A DNA stretch of 64,000 nucleotides, taken from NCBI GenBank assembly GCA_021779935.1, contig JAJXZT010000049.1, positions 186,001-250,000 of the forward strand, given 5' to 3'. Below are positions 6,606-15,481 of this stretch, piece after piece. The notes under the pieces are model-generated. The model saw nothing but the letters and a program-made list of their open reading frames with translations, had not been told where the DNA came from and ran no database searches. Source of the stretch: Acidobacteriota bacterium (lineage in GTDB: Bacteria > Acidobacteriota > Terriglobia > Terriglobales > Acidobacteriaceae). A program made the position numbers and the translations under genes. The stretch's first letter is position 1, and every line of letters begins with the position of its first letter.

Positions 6606-7595
6606 ATGCCTTTACTCGACAAACACGGCCGCACCATTGTTGACCTGCGAATCTCCGTCACCGATCGCTGCAACTATCGCTGTGTTTATTGCCGGACGGG
6701 CAATGACGGCGCAATCTTTGCCGATCTTTCTTTCGCCGAATATCTGCGCATGGTGCGCGTCTTCGTTTCGCTCGGCATCACCAAGGTCCGCATCACCGGC
6801 GGCGAGCCGCTGCTTCGTCACGGCGTCATCGACTTCGTGCGTGAACTGGCGAAGCTGCGCACCGTGGATGGCGAGAAACTCGATCTCGCGATTACCACCA
6901 ACGGCCACCTGCTGGCCGAGATGGCGCAACCGCTTGTCGATGCCGGGCTCAACCGCATCACCGTCAGCATGGATGCCGTCGATCGCGACGAGTTCACCCG
7001 CATCACCCGCGTGCCCAATGGATACGACAGCGTGCTCGCCGGCATTCGCGCCGCCAAACGCGTGGGACTTGCGCCCGTCAAGGTCAACTGCGTTCTCCTG
7101 CGCGGATTCAATGACGACCAGATTGTCCCATTCGGGCGGTTCGCGCGCGAAGAAGGCGTCGTCGTACGCTTCATTGAATTCATGCCGCTGGAAGAGGATC
7201 GTGTCTGGACGCCGCAGATCGTGGTGCCGCTTGCCGAAGTTGTCGAGCGCATGTCGGCCTACATGCCGTTGCGCCAGATCGATCACGGTTACAGCGAGAC
7301 GGCGCGGCGTTATGTCTTTGAAGATGGCGTCGGCGAAATCGGAGTGATCGCGCCCGTGTCGCTGCCTTTCTGCGGACAATGTTCGCGCATCCGTCTCACC
7401 TCCGACGGCAAAATCCGCACCTGCCTGTTCTCCGTCCGCGAGCACGAACTCTATACCCACATGCTGCGCGGCGCCTCGGATGCGGAGTTGGCCGCCGCCA
7501 TAGAGGCTGCCGTCGCCCAGAAGGAAGCCCGCCACCACATCGGCGAACCCGGCTTTGTCCCCCCTTCGCGCACCATGGTGCATATTGGCGGATAA
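6606..7595 (+). CDS. moaA: GTP 3',8-cyclase (molybdenum cofactor biosynthesis protein A)
   Basis: This radical-SAM enzyme converts GTP to 3',8-cyclo-GTP, the first step of molybdopterin synthesis. The 329-residue protein shows the radical-SAM cluster CNYRCVYC (about 23-30), the GGEPLLR motif, the second 4Fe-4S site LPFCGQCSRIRLTSDGKIRTC (last cysteines of the C-terminal domain), and the C-terminal Gly-Gly (HIGG) needed in MoaA. There is no Shine-Dalgarno sequence; the ATG directly follows a heptad array. Control by the Moco riboswitch upstream is expected. Other moa/moe genes are not in the window. Confidence 0.96.
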   Translation: MPLLDKHGRTIVDLRISVTDRCNYRCVYCRTGNDGAIFADLSFAEYLRMVRVFVSLGITKVRITGGEPLLRHGVIDFVRELAKLRTVDGEKLDLAITTNGHLLAEMAQPLVDAGLNRITVSMDAVDRDEFTRITRVPNGYDSVLAGIRAAKRVGLAPVKVNCVLLRGFNDDQIVPFGRFAREEGVVVRFIEFMPLEEDRVWTPQIVVPLAEVVERMSAYMPLRQIDHGYSETARRYVFEDGVGEIGVIAPVSLPFCGQCSRIRLTSDGKIRTCLFSVREHELYTHMLRGASDAELAAAIEAAVAQKEARHHIGEPGFVPPSRTMVHIGG

Positions 7596-7596
7596 G
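7584..7596. repeat. 13-bp direct repeat, left copy (moaA 3' end)
   Basis: ATTGGCGGATAAG overlaps the moaA stop codon. The same 13 bases recur at 8525-8537, bracketing the lipoprotein gene. This is compatible with a target-site duplication or recombination scar. Confidence 0.5.
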
Positions 7597-7600
7597 GAAA

Positions 7601-8236
7601 TTACAGGCTATTTATCAAGTCGGTTTTCTGTTTCCCATAGTCAGCATTGATTTTTGCTGAATACGCTTTTGAGTATGCCGACAAAGTTGATTTTTCAATA
7701 TCCGAGCCAATGCTCTGGGCCCTAATCGTAAGATGTTGTCCAATCCAAGTCAGTGTTTCACGCTCGTATTCGACACCAGCTTGCGTGCGCACTTTTTCGG
7801 TTGTAATTGATTGTGGGGGGCCGTACTTCTCCAACAAGGCATCTCGAAGCAGAGTCCATTCGAAGCTATACACCGTAGCATCAACCGCTTCGACATTCTT
7901 ATCAATTAGGACCATCCTTACATTGAAAAACGCCTTCATGTTCCCCAGGAAGTAATTGTCTTTACTGATTTCCGCACATGGTCCGGTTGTCTTCTCAGGA
8001 CGAGACACGACGATGCCATAACTATTTGTGGAGGGACACTCCGGAACTGACAGCGGAGCACCCAGCTTTATGGACATGAAGGTGGAAGGCTCTTTTTCCC
8101 AGGTTTTGCTTATTTCTTTCGTACTGGTTGAGTTCTCTTGTGATGAACTGCCGAGGTGCCGTTGGGTACAAGCAGAGGCGGCAACAACTAGAACCACGAT
8201 CATTGCGCAGAACCTACATTTGCAAAAGGGCGTCAC
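7601..8236 (-). CDS. Predicted lipoprotein of unknown function
   Basis: The 211-residue protein starts with GTG preceded by AGGAGAG. It has a lipoprotein signal peptide (hydrophobic MIVVLVVAASAC; lipobox ASAC with Cys23), a Ser/Thr/Glu-rich linker and a C-terminal mixed region containing LRDALLEKYGPPQSIT. A 'K/R-YGPP' pattern is seen in several uncharacterised periplasmic proteins. The base composition is clearly more AT-rich than neighbouring genes and the gene runs against them, which suggests acquisition by transfer. No domain family was recognised. Confidence 0.75.
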   Translation of the reverse strand: MTPFCKCRFCAMIVVLVVAASACTQRHLGSSSQENSTSTKEISKTWEKEPSTFMSIKLGAPLSVPECPSTNSYGIVVSRPEKTTGPCAEISKDNYFLGNMKAFFNVRMVLIDKNVEAVDATVYSFEWTLLRDALLEKYGPPQSITTEKVRTQAGVEYERETLTWIGQHLTIRAQSIGSDIEKSTLSAYSKAYSAKINADYGKQKTDLINSL

Positions 8237-8524
8237 ACCACTCTCCTGTTCAGATCGGCAGATTTTCGCCGAGCCATTTAATTGTTACCGCTTTACGCAT
8301 TGCAGCGCATCGCAGTAATCGCGACAATATAACCCGCTACGCATCGTGGAGACCATGGAATCGCTTTCGATGTCCCCTTAGAACGTCATATTGGGACTTT
8401 GGACTTATCGGTTAGATCGGGGATGACGATGAGGAGGATTCGCATGGAAGGTGTGACGAGTAAAAGGGCAGGCGATTCCGAATGTCCCGCAAAGTCGCCA
8501 ACAATGCGGCCATTTGTCATTTCC

Positions 8525-8537
8525 ATTGGCGGATAAG
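8525..8537. repeat. 13-bp direct repeat, right copy
   Basis: Second copy of ATTGGCGGATAAG, 928 bp downstream of the copy at the moaA stop. It is followed by CCGCTTTTT, so GGCGG-ATAA-CCGC plus T-run could also act as a weak terminator. Otherwise 8237-8676 contains no gene that I can support. Confidence 0.45.
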
Positions 8538-8676
8538 CCGCTTTTTCCGGGCTTTTCAGCACCTTAGGCACTCAGTAGCCCAGCAGCTTATTTTTTTAGA
8601 ATTTGCGTCAGAAGCCCTTATTCATGCATCATTAACAGATGAAGTAGATGTCGGCTTCAACAACCCCGCAGGTGGG

Positions 8677-9909
8677 ATGCCGCAAGGCATAGCGCATCGG
8701 CTGGAGCCGCCACAAGCTTTCAACATCCCCGTTCCCGTGGAATCACGCATCAAGTTTCGCGACTCCACGAACGAACTGAAGGCGAGTACAAATTTGGCTA
8801 CTGCAGTGGTTTCGGATTCCTCGTGCTCCCTGGACAATTATCTCGTCCTGCCGGATCACACCATGGATGCGCGCATTGCCGCGGCGCGGGCCGCGCTCGG
8901 CGAACGTTGCGTCATCCTCGGGCACCACTATCAGCGTGACGAAGTGGTGCGTTTTGCGGATTACCAGGGAGACTCCTATCGTCTCTCGCAACAGGCGGCG
9001 AGCGCCCGTGGAGAGTACATCATCTTCTGTGGTGTGCACTTCATGGCTGAAAGCGCCGACATCCTTGCCCGCGCCGACCAGTCCGTCGTACTTCCCGATC
9101 TCAACGCCGGCTGTTCCATGGCCGACATGGCAAACATTGATCAGGTGGAAGATTGCTGGGAGCAACTCGTGCGCCTCGGCATCACCACCGAAGAAGGCAA
9201 GGGTCTTACGCCGCTCACGTACATCAACTCCACGGCGGCCATCAAGGCCTTCTGCGGCGAACGCGGCGGAGCGGTGTGCACGTCGGCCAATGCCACCGGA
9301 GCTTTGCGCTGGGGATTCGCCCGCAACGAAAAAATTCTCTTCATGCCTGACCAGCATCTCGGCCGCAACACTGGTTTCCGCACGGGCATTCCGCTCGACG
9401 AGATGGTTGTGTGGGATCCCTACCAGTTGCAGGGCGGACAAACCGTCGAACGGTTGCGCAAGGCGAAGGTCATTTTGTGGAAGGGCCACTGCTCGGTCCA
9501 CCAGCGCTTCCTGCCGGAGCACGTCGACAAAGTCCGCGCCGCGTATCCGGGCATACAGGTCATTGTCCATCCCGAGTGCCGCTGGGAGGTCTGTCAGAAG
9601 GCCGACGGCATCGGTTCCACCGAGTATCTGCGCAAGGCCGTGGCCGACGCGCCCTCCGGGACACGTTTCGCCATCGGCACGGAAATTCACCTCGTCAACC
9701 GCCTCGCCAGGCAGTTCCCCGACAAGCCGATCATCACCCTCGACGACTCCGGTTGCCTCTGCACCACCATGTATCGCATTTCTCCGCAGCACCTCTGCTG
9801 GGCGCTGGAGAATCTTGTGGGCGGAACCGTGGTCAACCAGGTCAAGGTGAAGGAACCGGTGAAGAAGTGGGCGCGCGTGGCGCTTGATCGCATGTTGGAA
9901 GTGAAATAA
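8677..9909 (+). CDS. nadA: Quinolinate synthase
   Basis: NadA condenses iminoaspartate with dihydroxyacetone phosphate to give quinolinate in NAD synthesis and holds a 4Fe-4S cluster. The conserved core starts at NYLVLPDHTMDARIAAARAA and shows CVILGHHYQRDEV, FCGVHFMAESADIL (first cluster Cys), VCTSANATGAL (second) and DDSGCLCTTMYRI (third). The core of about 350 residues fits the family. The start is uncertain: the frame is open from 8482, and ATG 8677 is proposed with only a GGTGGG just upstream. An internal ATG at 8863 would still retain the catalytic core. nadB and nadC are not adjacent. Confidence 0.94.
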   Translation: MPQGIAHRLEPPQAFNIPVPVESRIKFRDSTNELKASTNLATAVVSDSSCSLDNYLVLPDHTMDARIAAARAALGERCVILGHHYQRDEVVRFADYQGDSYRLSQQAASARGEYIIFCGVHFMAESADILARADQSVVLPDLNAGCSMADMANIDQVEDCWEQLVRLGITTEEGKGLTPLTYINSTAAIKAFCGERGGAVCTSANATGALRWGFARNEKILFMPDQHLGRNTGFRTGIPLDEMVVWDPYQLQGGQTVERLRKAKVILWKGHCSVHQRFLPEHVDKVRAAYPGIQVIVHPECRWEVCQKADGIGSTEYLRKAVADAPSGTRFAIGTEIHLVNRLARQFPDKPIITLDDSGCLCTTMYRISPQHLCWALENLVGGTVVNQVKVKEPVKKWARVALDRMLEVK

Positions 9910-9951
9910 ACGACTGGCCTCCGGCGCTGTAAAATAGGATCTAACGATCGG

Positions 9952-10392
9952 ATGGCTATGCGTACATTTTCACTCAAGGAAGCGCAGGACATGCTGCCGG
10001 TACTGGAATCGCTTCTGCGCGGCTCGATGAAAGCCAAGCAGGAGATCGAGGAGATTGACGGCGAGTTCCAGAAACTGAGCACGCAGATATTTATCGATGG
10101 CGGCCGCTTTGTCGATGTGCCGTACTGGGCGCATCGCAGGGCCCAGCGCGAGAAAGCCCTGCAGCGCGCCAAGGACGCCCTGGCCGAGATCAACGCCATC
10201 GGCGTGCAGGTCAAGGACCTCGACACCGGACTGCTCGACTTTCCCTGCAAGGTTGGCGACGACATCATCCTTCTCTGCTGGAAACTTGGCGAGACTGCCA
10301 TCAACTTCTGGCACGGCATGGAAGAAGGCTTCGCCGGACGCAAGCCGATTGACGAGAGCATCACCGGCGGAAAGAGCGGTCCCATACACTAG
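9952..10392 (+). CDS. DUF2203 family protein
   Basis: The 146-residue soluble protein is rich in helix. It begins RTFSLKEAQDMLPVLESLLR and ends with the conserved block IGVQVKDLDTGLLDFPCKV, CWKLGE, INFWHGMEEGFAGRKPI, all typical of the DUF2203 family of unknown function. It lies 42 bp after nadA, possibly in the same transcript. No catalytic residues can be named. Confidence 0.85.
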   Translation: MAMRTFSLKEAQDMLPVLESLLRGSMKAKQEIEEIDGEFQKLSTQIFIDGGRFVDVPYWAHRRAQREKALQRAKDALAEINAIGVQVKDLDTGLLDFPCKVGDDIILLCWKLGETAINFWHGMEEGFAGRKPIDESITGGKSGPIH

Positions 10393-10520
10393 CGAAATTC
10401 CTCTTTCGCAAAGTTCCTTTTTCGACGTGGCGTCCAGGCGGGCGCCATTTCTTTTTGCCGCGATACGCAACTTTGGTCCTCTGGGCAAGGTTACAATGGC
10501 ACCAGGAGGCCATTTTGCTT

Positions 10521-11144
10521 ATGCGGCGCTCGGCTTCTACCTTCGCACTTTTATTGCTTTCCGTCTGCGTGCTGTTCGCAATTTCCGGCTGTGGCAATTT
10601 CTTCGTGTCCAATAGTTCTCTCGACCACGTCACCCTGTCGCCAACTGCCGTGCTGCTCGTTCCCACTGACACCCAGCAGTTCTCGGCGACCGCCGTCAAT
10701 GTCGGCGGCAGCCAGTCGGACATCACGAGCAAGGCGACGTGGACTTCGTCGGCGCCGGCGGTTGCCACCGTCAGCAGCGCTGGCCTTGTCACCGCCGCTT
10801 CGCAGCTTTCCACCACTACCATCACTGCCGCATCCGGCAGCGTAAAGGGCACGGCCCTGGTCATGGTGGTGGCTTCACCACTGCCCGCGAATCTCAGCGT
10901 TACGTCGAACGCGAGCGCCGGAAATGTGCCGGTTGGATCAACCGCGCAACTGAATGCGCTCATCGGCAGCACGAACGTCAACCAGGTTGTCACCTGGTCG
11001 TCGTCCAACACTTCGGCGGCCACCGTCAACAACAGCGGCGTGGTCACCGGCGTCTCGGCTTCCAGCACCCAGGTGACATTCACCGCCACCGTTGTTACCG
11101 CCACGGGACAAATCAGCGGATCCATTTCGTTAACTATCGGGTAG
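10521..11144 (+). CDS. Lipoprotein with two bacterial Ig-like (Big_2) domains
   Basis: The 207-residue product has a lipoprotein signal (RRSASTFALLLLSVCVLFAI, lipobox ISGC) and two Ig-like repeats of the BIG2 type. The repeats are recognisable by SLDHVTLSPTAVLLVPTDTQ, TWTSSAPAVATVSSAGLVTA and later TWSSSNTSAATVNNSGVVTG. BIG2 domains are usual in cell-surface adhesion or structural proteins. The start at 10521 is preferred because the signal peptide begins there and AGGAGG lies 12 nt upstream; the frame is open from 10455. It is probably anchored to the outer membrane. Confidence 0.8.
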   Translation: MRRSASTFALLLLSVCVLFAISGCGNFFVSNSSLDHVTLSPTAVLLVPTDTQQFSATAVNVGGSQSDITSKATWTSSAPAVATVSSAGLVTAASQLSTTTITAASGSVKGTALVMVVASPLPANLSVTSNASAGNVPVGSTAQLNALIGSTNVNQVVTWSSSNTSAATVNNSGVVTGVSASSTQVTFTATVVTATGQISGSISLTIG

Positions 11145-11225
11145 CCCCGGAAGTCCGCGCGCGGTGATGTAGAATCGGAGTGAGAACTTCATATCGGCAG
11201 CACCCATGTGTTGCCCGGCACGTAC

Positions 11226-12317
11226 ATGACACAAATCAGAAAAATTGGCATTTGTACTGGCGGAGGCGACTGCCCGGGCCTCAATGCGGTCATCCGGGCT
11301 GCCGTCAAAACCGCAATTCTTAAGTATCGCTGGGATGTCATCGGTATTCGCGATGGCTTTGACGGCCTCATCTGGCCGGAGAAGACGCGTCCGCTCACCA
11401 TCAATGACGTCAGCGGCTTGCTGCCCCGCGGAGGCACCATCCTCGGCACCACCAATCGCGGCAATCCCTTCGCCTATAAGTTGCAGAACGACGGCCAGGA
11501 GATCGTCCGCGATTTTTCCGACGATGTTATCCGCAACGCCAAGGCCATGGGGCTCGATTGCCTCATCGTCATCGGCGGCGATGGCACGCAGAAACTCGGC
11601 CTCGATCTTTATAAGAAGGGCCTGCCCGTTGTCGGTGTCCCCAAGACGATCGACAACGATCTCTGCGCCACCGAAGTCACCTTCGGGTTTGACACTGCGC
11701 TGCACACCGCCACCGATGCCATCGACAAGATCCACACCACCGCCGAGTCGCATCATCGTGTCATGGTCGTGGAGGTCATGGGACGCGATGCCGGCTGGAT
11801 CGCGCTTGAAGCCGGTATCGCCGGCGGCGCGCATGTCATCCTTATCCCGGAAATCCCTTTCCAGATCGACAATATCTGCCGCTTCATCAACCAACGCCAC
11901 ATCTTCGGCAAGAAGTTCACCATCGTCTGCGTGGCGGAAGGCGTGCACGTGCCGGAAGACGTGGAGCGGCAGTACCGGGAAAAGCACGGCGATCTGCCGC
12001 GCTCCGGTGCCGTCAGCAACCTCATCGCCGACGCCATTGGCGAGTGCGCCAAGAAGGAAGTTCGCGTCACCGTGCTGGGACACATCCAGCGCGGCGGTTC
12101 GCCCTCGCCCTTCGACCGCATCCTGAGCACCCGCTTCGGTGTCGCGGTCGTCGACCTCATCGCCCAGGGCGGATTCGGCAAGATGGTGGCGTTGCGCGAC
12201 AGCCGCATGAAGTTTGTCGAAATCTCCGAGGCCATCGGCAAGATGAAGGCCGTGGATCCCAACGGCGAACTCGTGCAGGCGGCCAAGTCCATCGACATCC
12301 ACTTCGGCGACGACTGA
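11226..12317 (+). CDS. 6-phosphofructokinase (ATP-type by active-site Gly, mixed signature)
   Basis: This enzyme phosphorylates fructose 6-phosphate in glycolysis. The 363-residue protein shows GICTGGGDCPGLNAVIR at the N-terminus, the nucleotide site GGDGTQK, catalytic VPKTIDNDLCATE, and VVEVMGRDAGWIALEAG. A Gly after GGD is typical of ATP users, while the Lys in PKTIDND is typical of PPi-dependent or group III enzymes (the E. coli ATP enzyme has PGTIDND). The length is greater than the 320 residues of E. coli PfkA, as in group III. The ATG at 11226 fits the family start better than 11208; no good ribosome site is visible. A terminator follows. Confidence 0.93.
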   Translation: MTQIRKIGICTGGGDCPGLNAVIRAAVKTAILKYRWDVIGIRDGFDGLIWPEKTRPLTINDVSGLLPRGGTILGTTNRGNPFAYKLQNDGQEIVRDFSDDVIRNAKAMGLDCLIVIGGDGTQKLGLDLYKKGLPVVGVPKTIDNDLCATEVTFGFDTALHTATDAIDKIHTTAESHHRVMVVEVMGRDAGWIALEAGIAGGAHVILIPEIPFQIDNICRFINQRHIFGKKFTIVCVAEGVHVPEDVERQYREKHGDLPRSGAVSNLIADAIGECAKKEVRVTVLGHIQRGGSPSPFDRILSTRFGVAVVDLIAQGGFGKMVALRDSRMKFVEISEAIGKMKAVDPNGELVQAAKSIDIHFGDD

Positions 12318-12334
12318 CCTTCATTTCTCATTCC

Positions 12335-12365
12335 AAACGGCGGCCATTATGGCTGCCGTTTCCAT
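12335..12365 (+). terminator. Terminator after the phosphofructokinase gene
   Basis: The stem AAACGGC-G-GCCA / TGGC-T-GCCGTTT has one internal mismatch and a three-base loop and is followed by CCATTTAT. It lies 17 nt after the stop. Confidence 0.65.
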
Positions 12366-12448
12366 TTATGGGGAACCCATTCCCGCCGGTAGCCTAATCG
12401 CGCAATATTCCCGCGCCTCGCCGAGCGTTATATTGGGGTGTGGATTCC

Positions 12449-13738
12449 ATGAAGACGCGCGTCTCAACCTCCGTCCTGTTCGTGCTGGTGCTCGTCTCCG
12501 TGCTCTGCCTCGGCGGATGCAATCGCGGAGCGCGTTTCCGCCAGGTCATGTATGTCTCGGCGCCGCGCGTCACTCTCCGCGACCGCGTTGCCGCGCTCTA
12601 TAACAAGACCGGAGTGGTCACCAACGGCGAGAAGGTGCAGGTACTTGCCACCGACCGCCGATTCGTCAAGGTGCGCACGCCACGCGGCGAAGTTGGATGG
12701 ATGGAGCAGCGCTATCTTGTCGATCAGAAAATCTTTGACGCCTTCCAGCAGCTTGCCGCGGAAAACAAGGATGACCCCGTGCAGGGACACGGTGTGGCGC
12801 GCGTCGAACTCAACATCCACATCGCTCCCGACCGCCAGGCCGAAAGACTCTACCAGCTTGTAAACGGTGACAAGGTGGAGATCCTCAAGCGTGCAACCGC
12901 CGAGCGCCTCACCCAGGCGCAGATTCTCAGGCAGCAGCAGCAGGAGATTATTGCGGAACGCGCCGCCGCCGCCGTAAAGCGCGACCTCGCCCGCCAGCAG
13001 GCCGAACGCGAACGTGCGAAGAAAAATAAAATTCCGCTGCTCGAACCTCCGCCGCGCACCGCGCCTCCCGGCCCTCCGGCCAGCATGTTGACCAAGACTC
13101 CACCTGAAGTGTGGGACGAACTTGCCGGCGTTAACCCAAGCCTGCAACCTCCGCCCCCCAAGGTCTATGACGACTGGTGGCTCATCCGCAACTCTCGCGG
13201 CGAAGTCGGCTGGGTGCTGGCGCGCATGATCGACCTCGACGTGCCGCTCGATGTTGCGCAATACGCCGAGGGCCAGCGCATCATGGCCGCCTTTGTCCTC
13301 AATACCGTCAACGATCCCGAGAAGGGGCCGGTCGCGCAGTACCTCATGCTGCTCAACGAACCCAAGGACGGCCTGCCGTATGACTTCAACCAGGTGCGCG
13401 TCTTCACCTGGGACGTTCGTCATCATCGCTATGGAACCGCGTATCGTGAGCGCAACATTGTGGGTTATTTCCCGGCATCTGTCGGGCAGGCGGACTTCGG
13501 TGACCACGGCTCCGAGCCGACGTTCATTTTGCGCGAACAGAATGAAGATGGCAGCATCACGCCGCACCGCTATCGCATGGATGGCAACATGGTGAGGCGC
13601 GTCCTCGGTCCCGGCGAGCAGCCGCAGAAGACAGCGAGCTCCGCCCCGTCGAAAACCGACCGCGAAAAGAAACGACTCGCAAGAAAGAAGGAAGTGCGCC
13701 GCAAGCATCCACCCATTCGCCGGGAGCGCCGTAGATAG
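12449..13738 (+). CDS. Lipoprotein with SH3-like domains
   Basis: The 429-residue protein has a lipoprotein signal (MKTRVSTSVLFVLVLVSVLC, lipobox LGGC), then an SH3b-like domain (about 40-90: VSAPRVTLRDRVAALYNKTG, RGEVGWMEQRYLVD) and a second related segment (about 110-150). A long charged helix follows (about 150-205, Gln/Arg/Glu-rich), then a Pro-rich linker. Another SH3-like piece is at about 235-270 (WWLIRNSRGEVGWVLARMID). A C-terminal domain of about 130 residues ends in a very basic tail. Bacterial SH3 domains bind peptidoglycan or peptides. The second in-frame ATG (12449) best fits the signal peptide. Confidence 0.75.
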   Translation: MKTRVSTSVLFVLVLVSVLCLGGCNRGARFRQVMYVSAPRVTLRDRVAALYNKTGVVTNGEKVQVLATDRRFVKVRTPRGEVGWMEQRYLVDQKIFDAFQQLAAENKDDPVQGHGVARVELNIHIAPDRQAERLYQLVNGDKVEILKRATAERLTQAQILRQQQQEIIAERAAAAVKRDLARQQAERERAKKNKIPLLEPPPRTAPPGPPASMLTKTPPEVWDELAGVNPSLQPPPPKVYDDWWLIRNSRGEVGWVLARMIDLDVPLDVAQYAEGQRIMAAFVLNTVNDPEKGPVAQYLMLLNEPKDGLPYDFNQVRVFTWDVRHHRYGTAYRERNIVGYFPASVGQADFGDHGSEPTFILREQNEDGSITPHRYRMDGNMVRRVLGPGEQPQKTASSAPSKTDREKKRLARKKEVRRKHPPIRRERRR

Positions 13739-13787
13739 CCTGGTTTTTGCGGCTTAGTGATTTGCTTTCTGCCCACACGAGCCCGTG

Positions 13788-13812
13788 TGAATCCGTGCCC
13801 ATCCGTGGCAAA
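13788..13812 (+). repeat. ATCCGTG(G/C)C-type short repeat
   Basis: Two tandem copies of an AATCCGTGCCC/ATCCGTGGC unit lie between two convergent genes. The same words recur at 38337-38404 and 39420-39500, always in intergenic DNA. Confidence 0.5.
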
Positions 13813-13845
13813 TCAGCTTTTCGGTTTTTCCGATCTTCCGATTAC

Positions 13846-14994
13846 CTAGCTGTAGAATTCCGCGATCGCGTCCACCACGGTCTTTACTTCTTCCGCCGTG
13901 AGTTCCGGGAAGATTGGCAGCGCGAGCACTTCCTTCGCTGCTTTCTCGGCGTGTGGCAGAACGCCTTCGCGATAGCCCAGGTATTCCAGGCAGCTCTGCA
14001 GATGCAGCGGTACCGGGTAATAAATTTCCGATCCTATGCCGCGATCCGTCAGGAAACTACGCAGTTCGTCGCGATTGTCGACGCGGATGACGTACTGGTG
14101 AAAGATATGGAATGCCTTCGGCGACGTTCCCGGCAGGTGTACCGGATATTTATCGTCGGTCGTGACCATCGTGCTGCGCGGCTTGGTGAGTCCGGCCTGC
14201 ACCAGCAGTTCGTCATAACTGTCCGCTATTTCCCTCCGCCGCGCATTCCACTTTTCGATGTAGCGCAGCTTCACCCGCAACACCGCGCCCTGTATGCCGT
14301 CCATGCGGGTATTCCATCCGAACTCTTCGTGGTAATAGCGTTTTGCGCTGCCGTGGTTGCGCAGCCGACGCATATGTTCGGCCAGCGGAGGATCGCTCGT
14401 CGTAACGCATCCGGCGTCGCCAAACGCGCTCAGGTTTTTCGTCGGATAGAAACTGAATGCCGCCGCTCGACCCAGTGTTCCTGCCCTGCGTCCGCGCCAG
14501 CACGCGCCAAAAGCCTGCGCCGCGTCTTCCACGATCGCCAGTTGATACTCTTCCGCAATCGCCGCCAGCCCATCCATGTCCGCGCACTGTCCGTAGAGAT
14601 GCACCGGCATGATCGCCTTGATATTCGCCGGACGGCTCTGCACCATGCGTTCGGCCAGTGCCGCCGGATCAAGGTTCAGCGTCGACGGGTCCACATCCAC
14701 AAACACCGGCCTTGCCTGGCAGCGGACAATTGCGCTCGCCGTGGCGAAGAACGTAAACGGTGTTGTCACCACCGAATCGCCCGGCCCCACTCCCGCCGCC
14801 TTTAGCGCCAGCCACAGTGCATCCGTGCCCGACGAGCACGCCACTGTCTCCGTGGCGCCGATAAACTGCGAGACTTCACGCTCAAGCGCGCCCACCTCCG
14901 GCCCCAGCACCAGTTGCTGACTCTCGCACACGCGGTCAATCGCCGCCTGTATTTCGGTGCGAATCGTCGCGTACTGCCGGCGTAAATCAAGCAT
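13846..14994 (-). CDS. DegT/DnrJ/EryC1/StrS-family sugar aminotransferase
   Basis: This PLP enzyme of the DegT family transfers an amino group to a nucleotide-linked keto sugar, usually for polysaccharide or glycolipid synthesis. Family marks are MLDLRRQYATIR, CSSGTDALWLALKAAGVGPG, TPFTFFATASAI, VHLYGQCADMD, VEDAAQAFGA and the PLP-binding lysine in SFYPTKNLSAFGDAG. The C-terminal part has FHQYVIRVDNRDELRSFLTD. Start uncertain: the frame extends to 15129, but the extra 45 residues are low-complexity and not family-like, so ATG at 14994 is proposed. It stands alone, so its sugar pathway cannot be named. Confidence 0.88.
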   Translation of the reverse strand: MLDLRRQYATIRTEIQAAIDRVCESQQLVLGPEVGALEREVSQFIGATETVACSSGTDALWLALKAAGVGPGDSVVTTPFTFFATASAIVRCQARPVFVDVDPSTLNLDPAALAERMVQSRPANIKAIMPVHLYGQCADMDGLAAIAEEYQLAIVEDAAQAFGACWRGRRAGTLGRAAAFSFYPTKNLSAFGDAGCVTTSDPPLAEHMRRLRNHGSAKRYYHEEFGWNTRMDGIQGAVLRVKLRYIEKWNARRREIADSYDELLVQAGLTKPRSTMVTTDDKYPVHLPGTSPKAFHIFHQYVIRVDNRDELRSFLTDRGIGSEIYYPVPLHLQSCLEYLGYREGVLPHAEKAAKEVLALPIFPELTAEEVKTVVDAIAEFYS

Positions 14995-15481
14995 GGGAAC
15001 AGGTTTGTTGGCTTGAGGGGGAGCCGGCGTCTCTGATGATTTCGATGAATGGCTCAAGGTCTTGCACCAATGTCCGCCAGTCGTGGCGATGACGACTGAT
15101 TTTAACACCGTGCTTCCCGTGATACGCACGTGGATCGCGCCTTCGACGCACCATTTCGACTTTTGTGAGCAACATTCTCAGAAAAAAGCGAGCACAAATC
15201 GATATCGTGCTTTCAGTATTTTCGCCAATTGGTCACGGTGTAATCCGTACTTCCATAAGAAGCTGCCGGGAAAATCCAGCATAATGTATAGCTAAAAGCA
15301 ATATAGAAACAACAAGTATCGTTAACCTCCATATTTTCAGTGCTATTCCCAAAGCGCCCTTTGTGGTCTCAAAGTTGCAACTCTTTTCCGTTAACTGACT
15401 GTCCACCGGTTCTCGATTTTCACTGCCCATTAGATCGAGTTTCCACAACGCCAACCAATACCCAATCATTGGAGACCAGAA

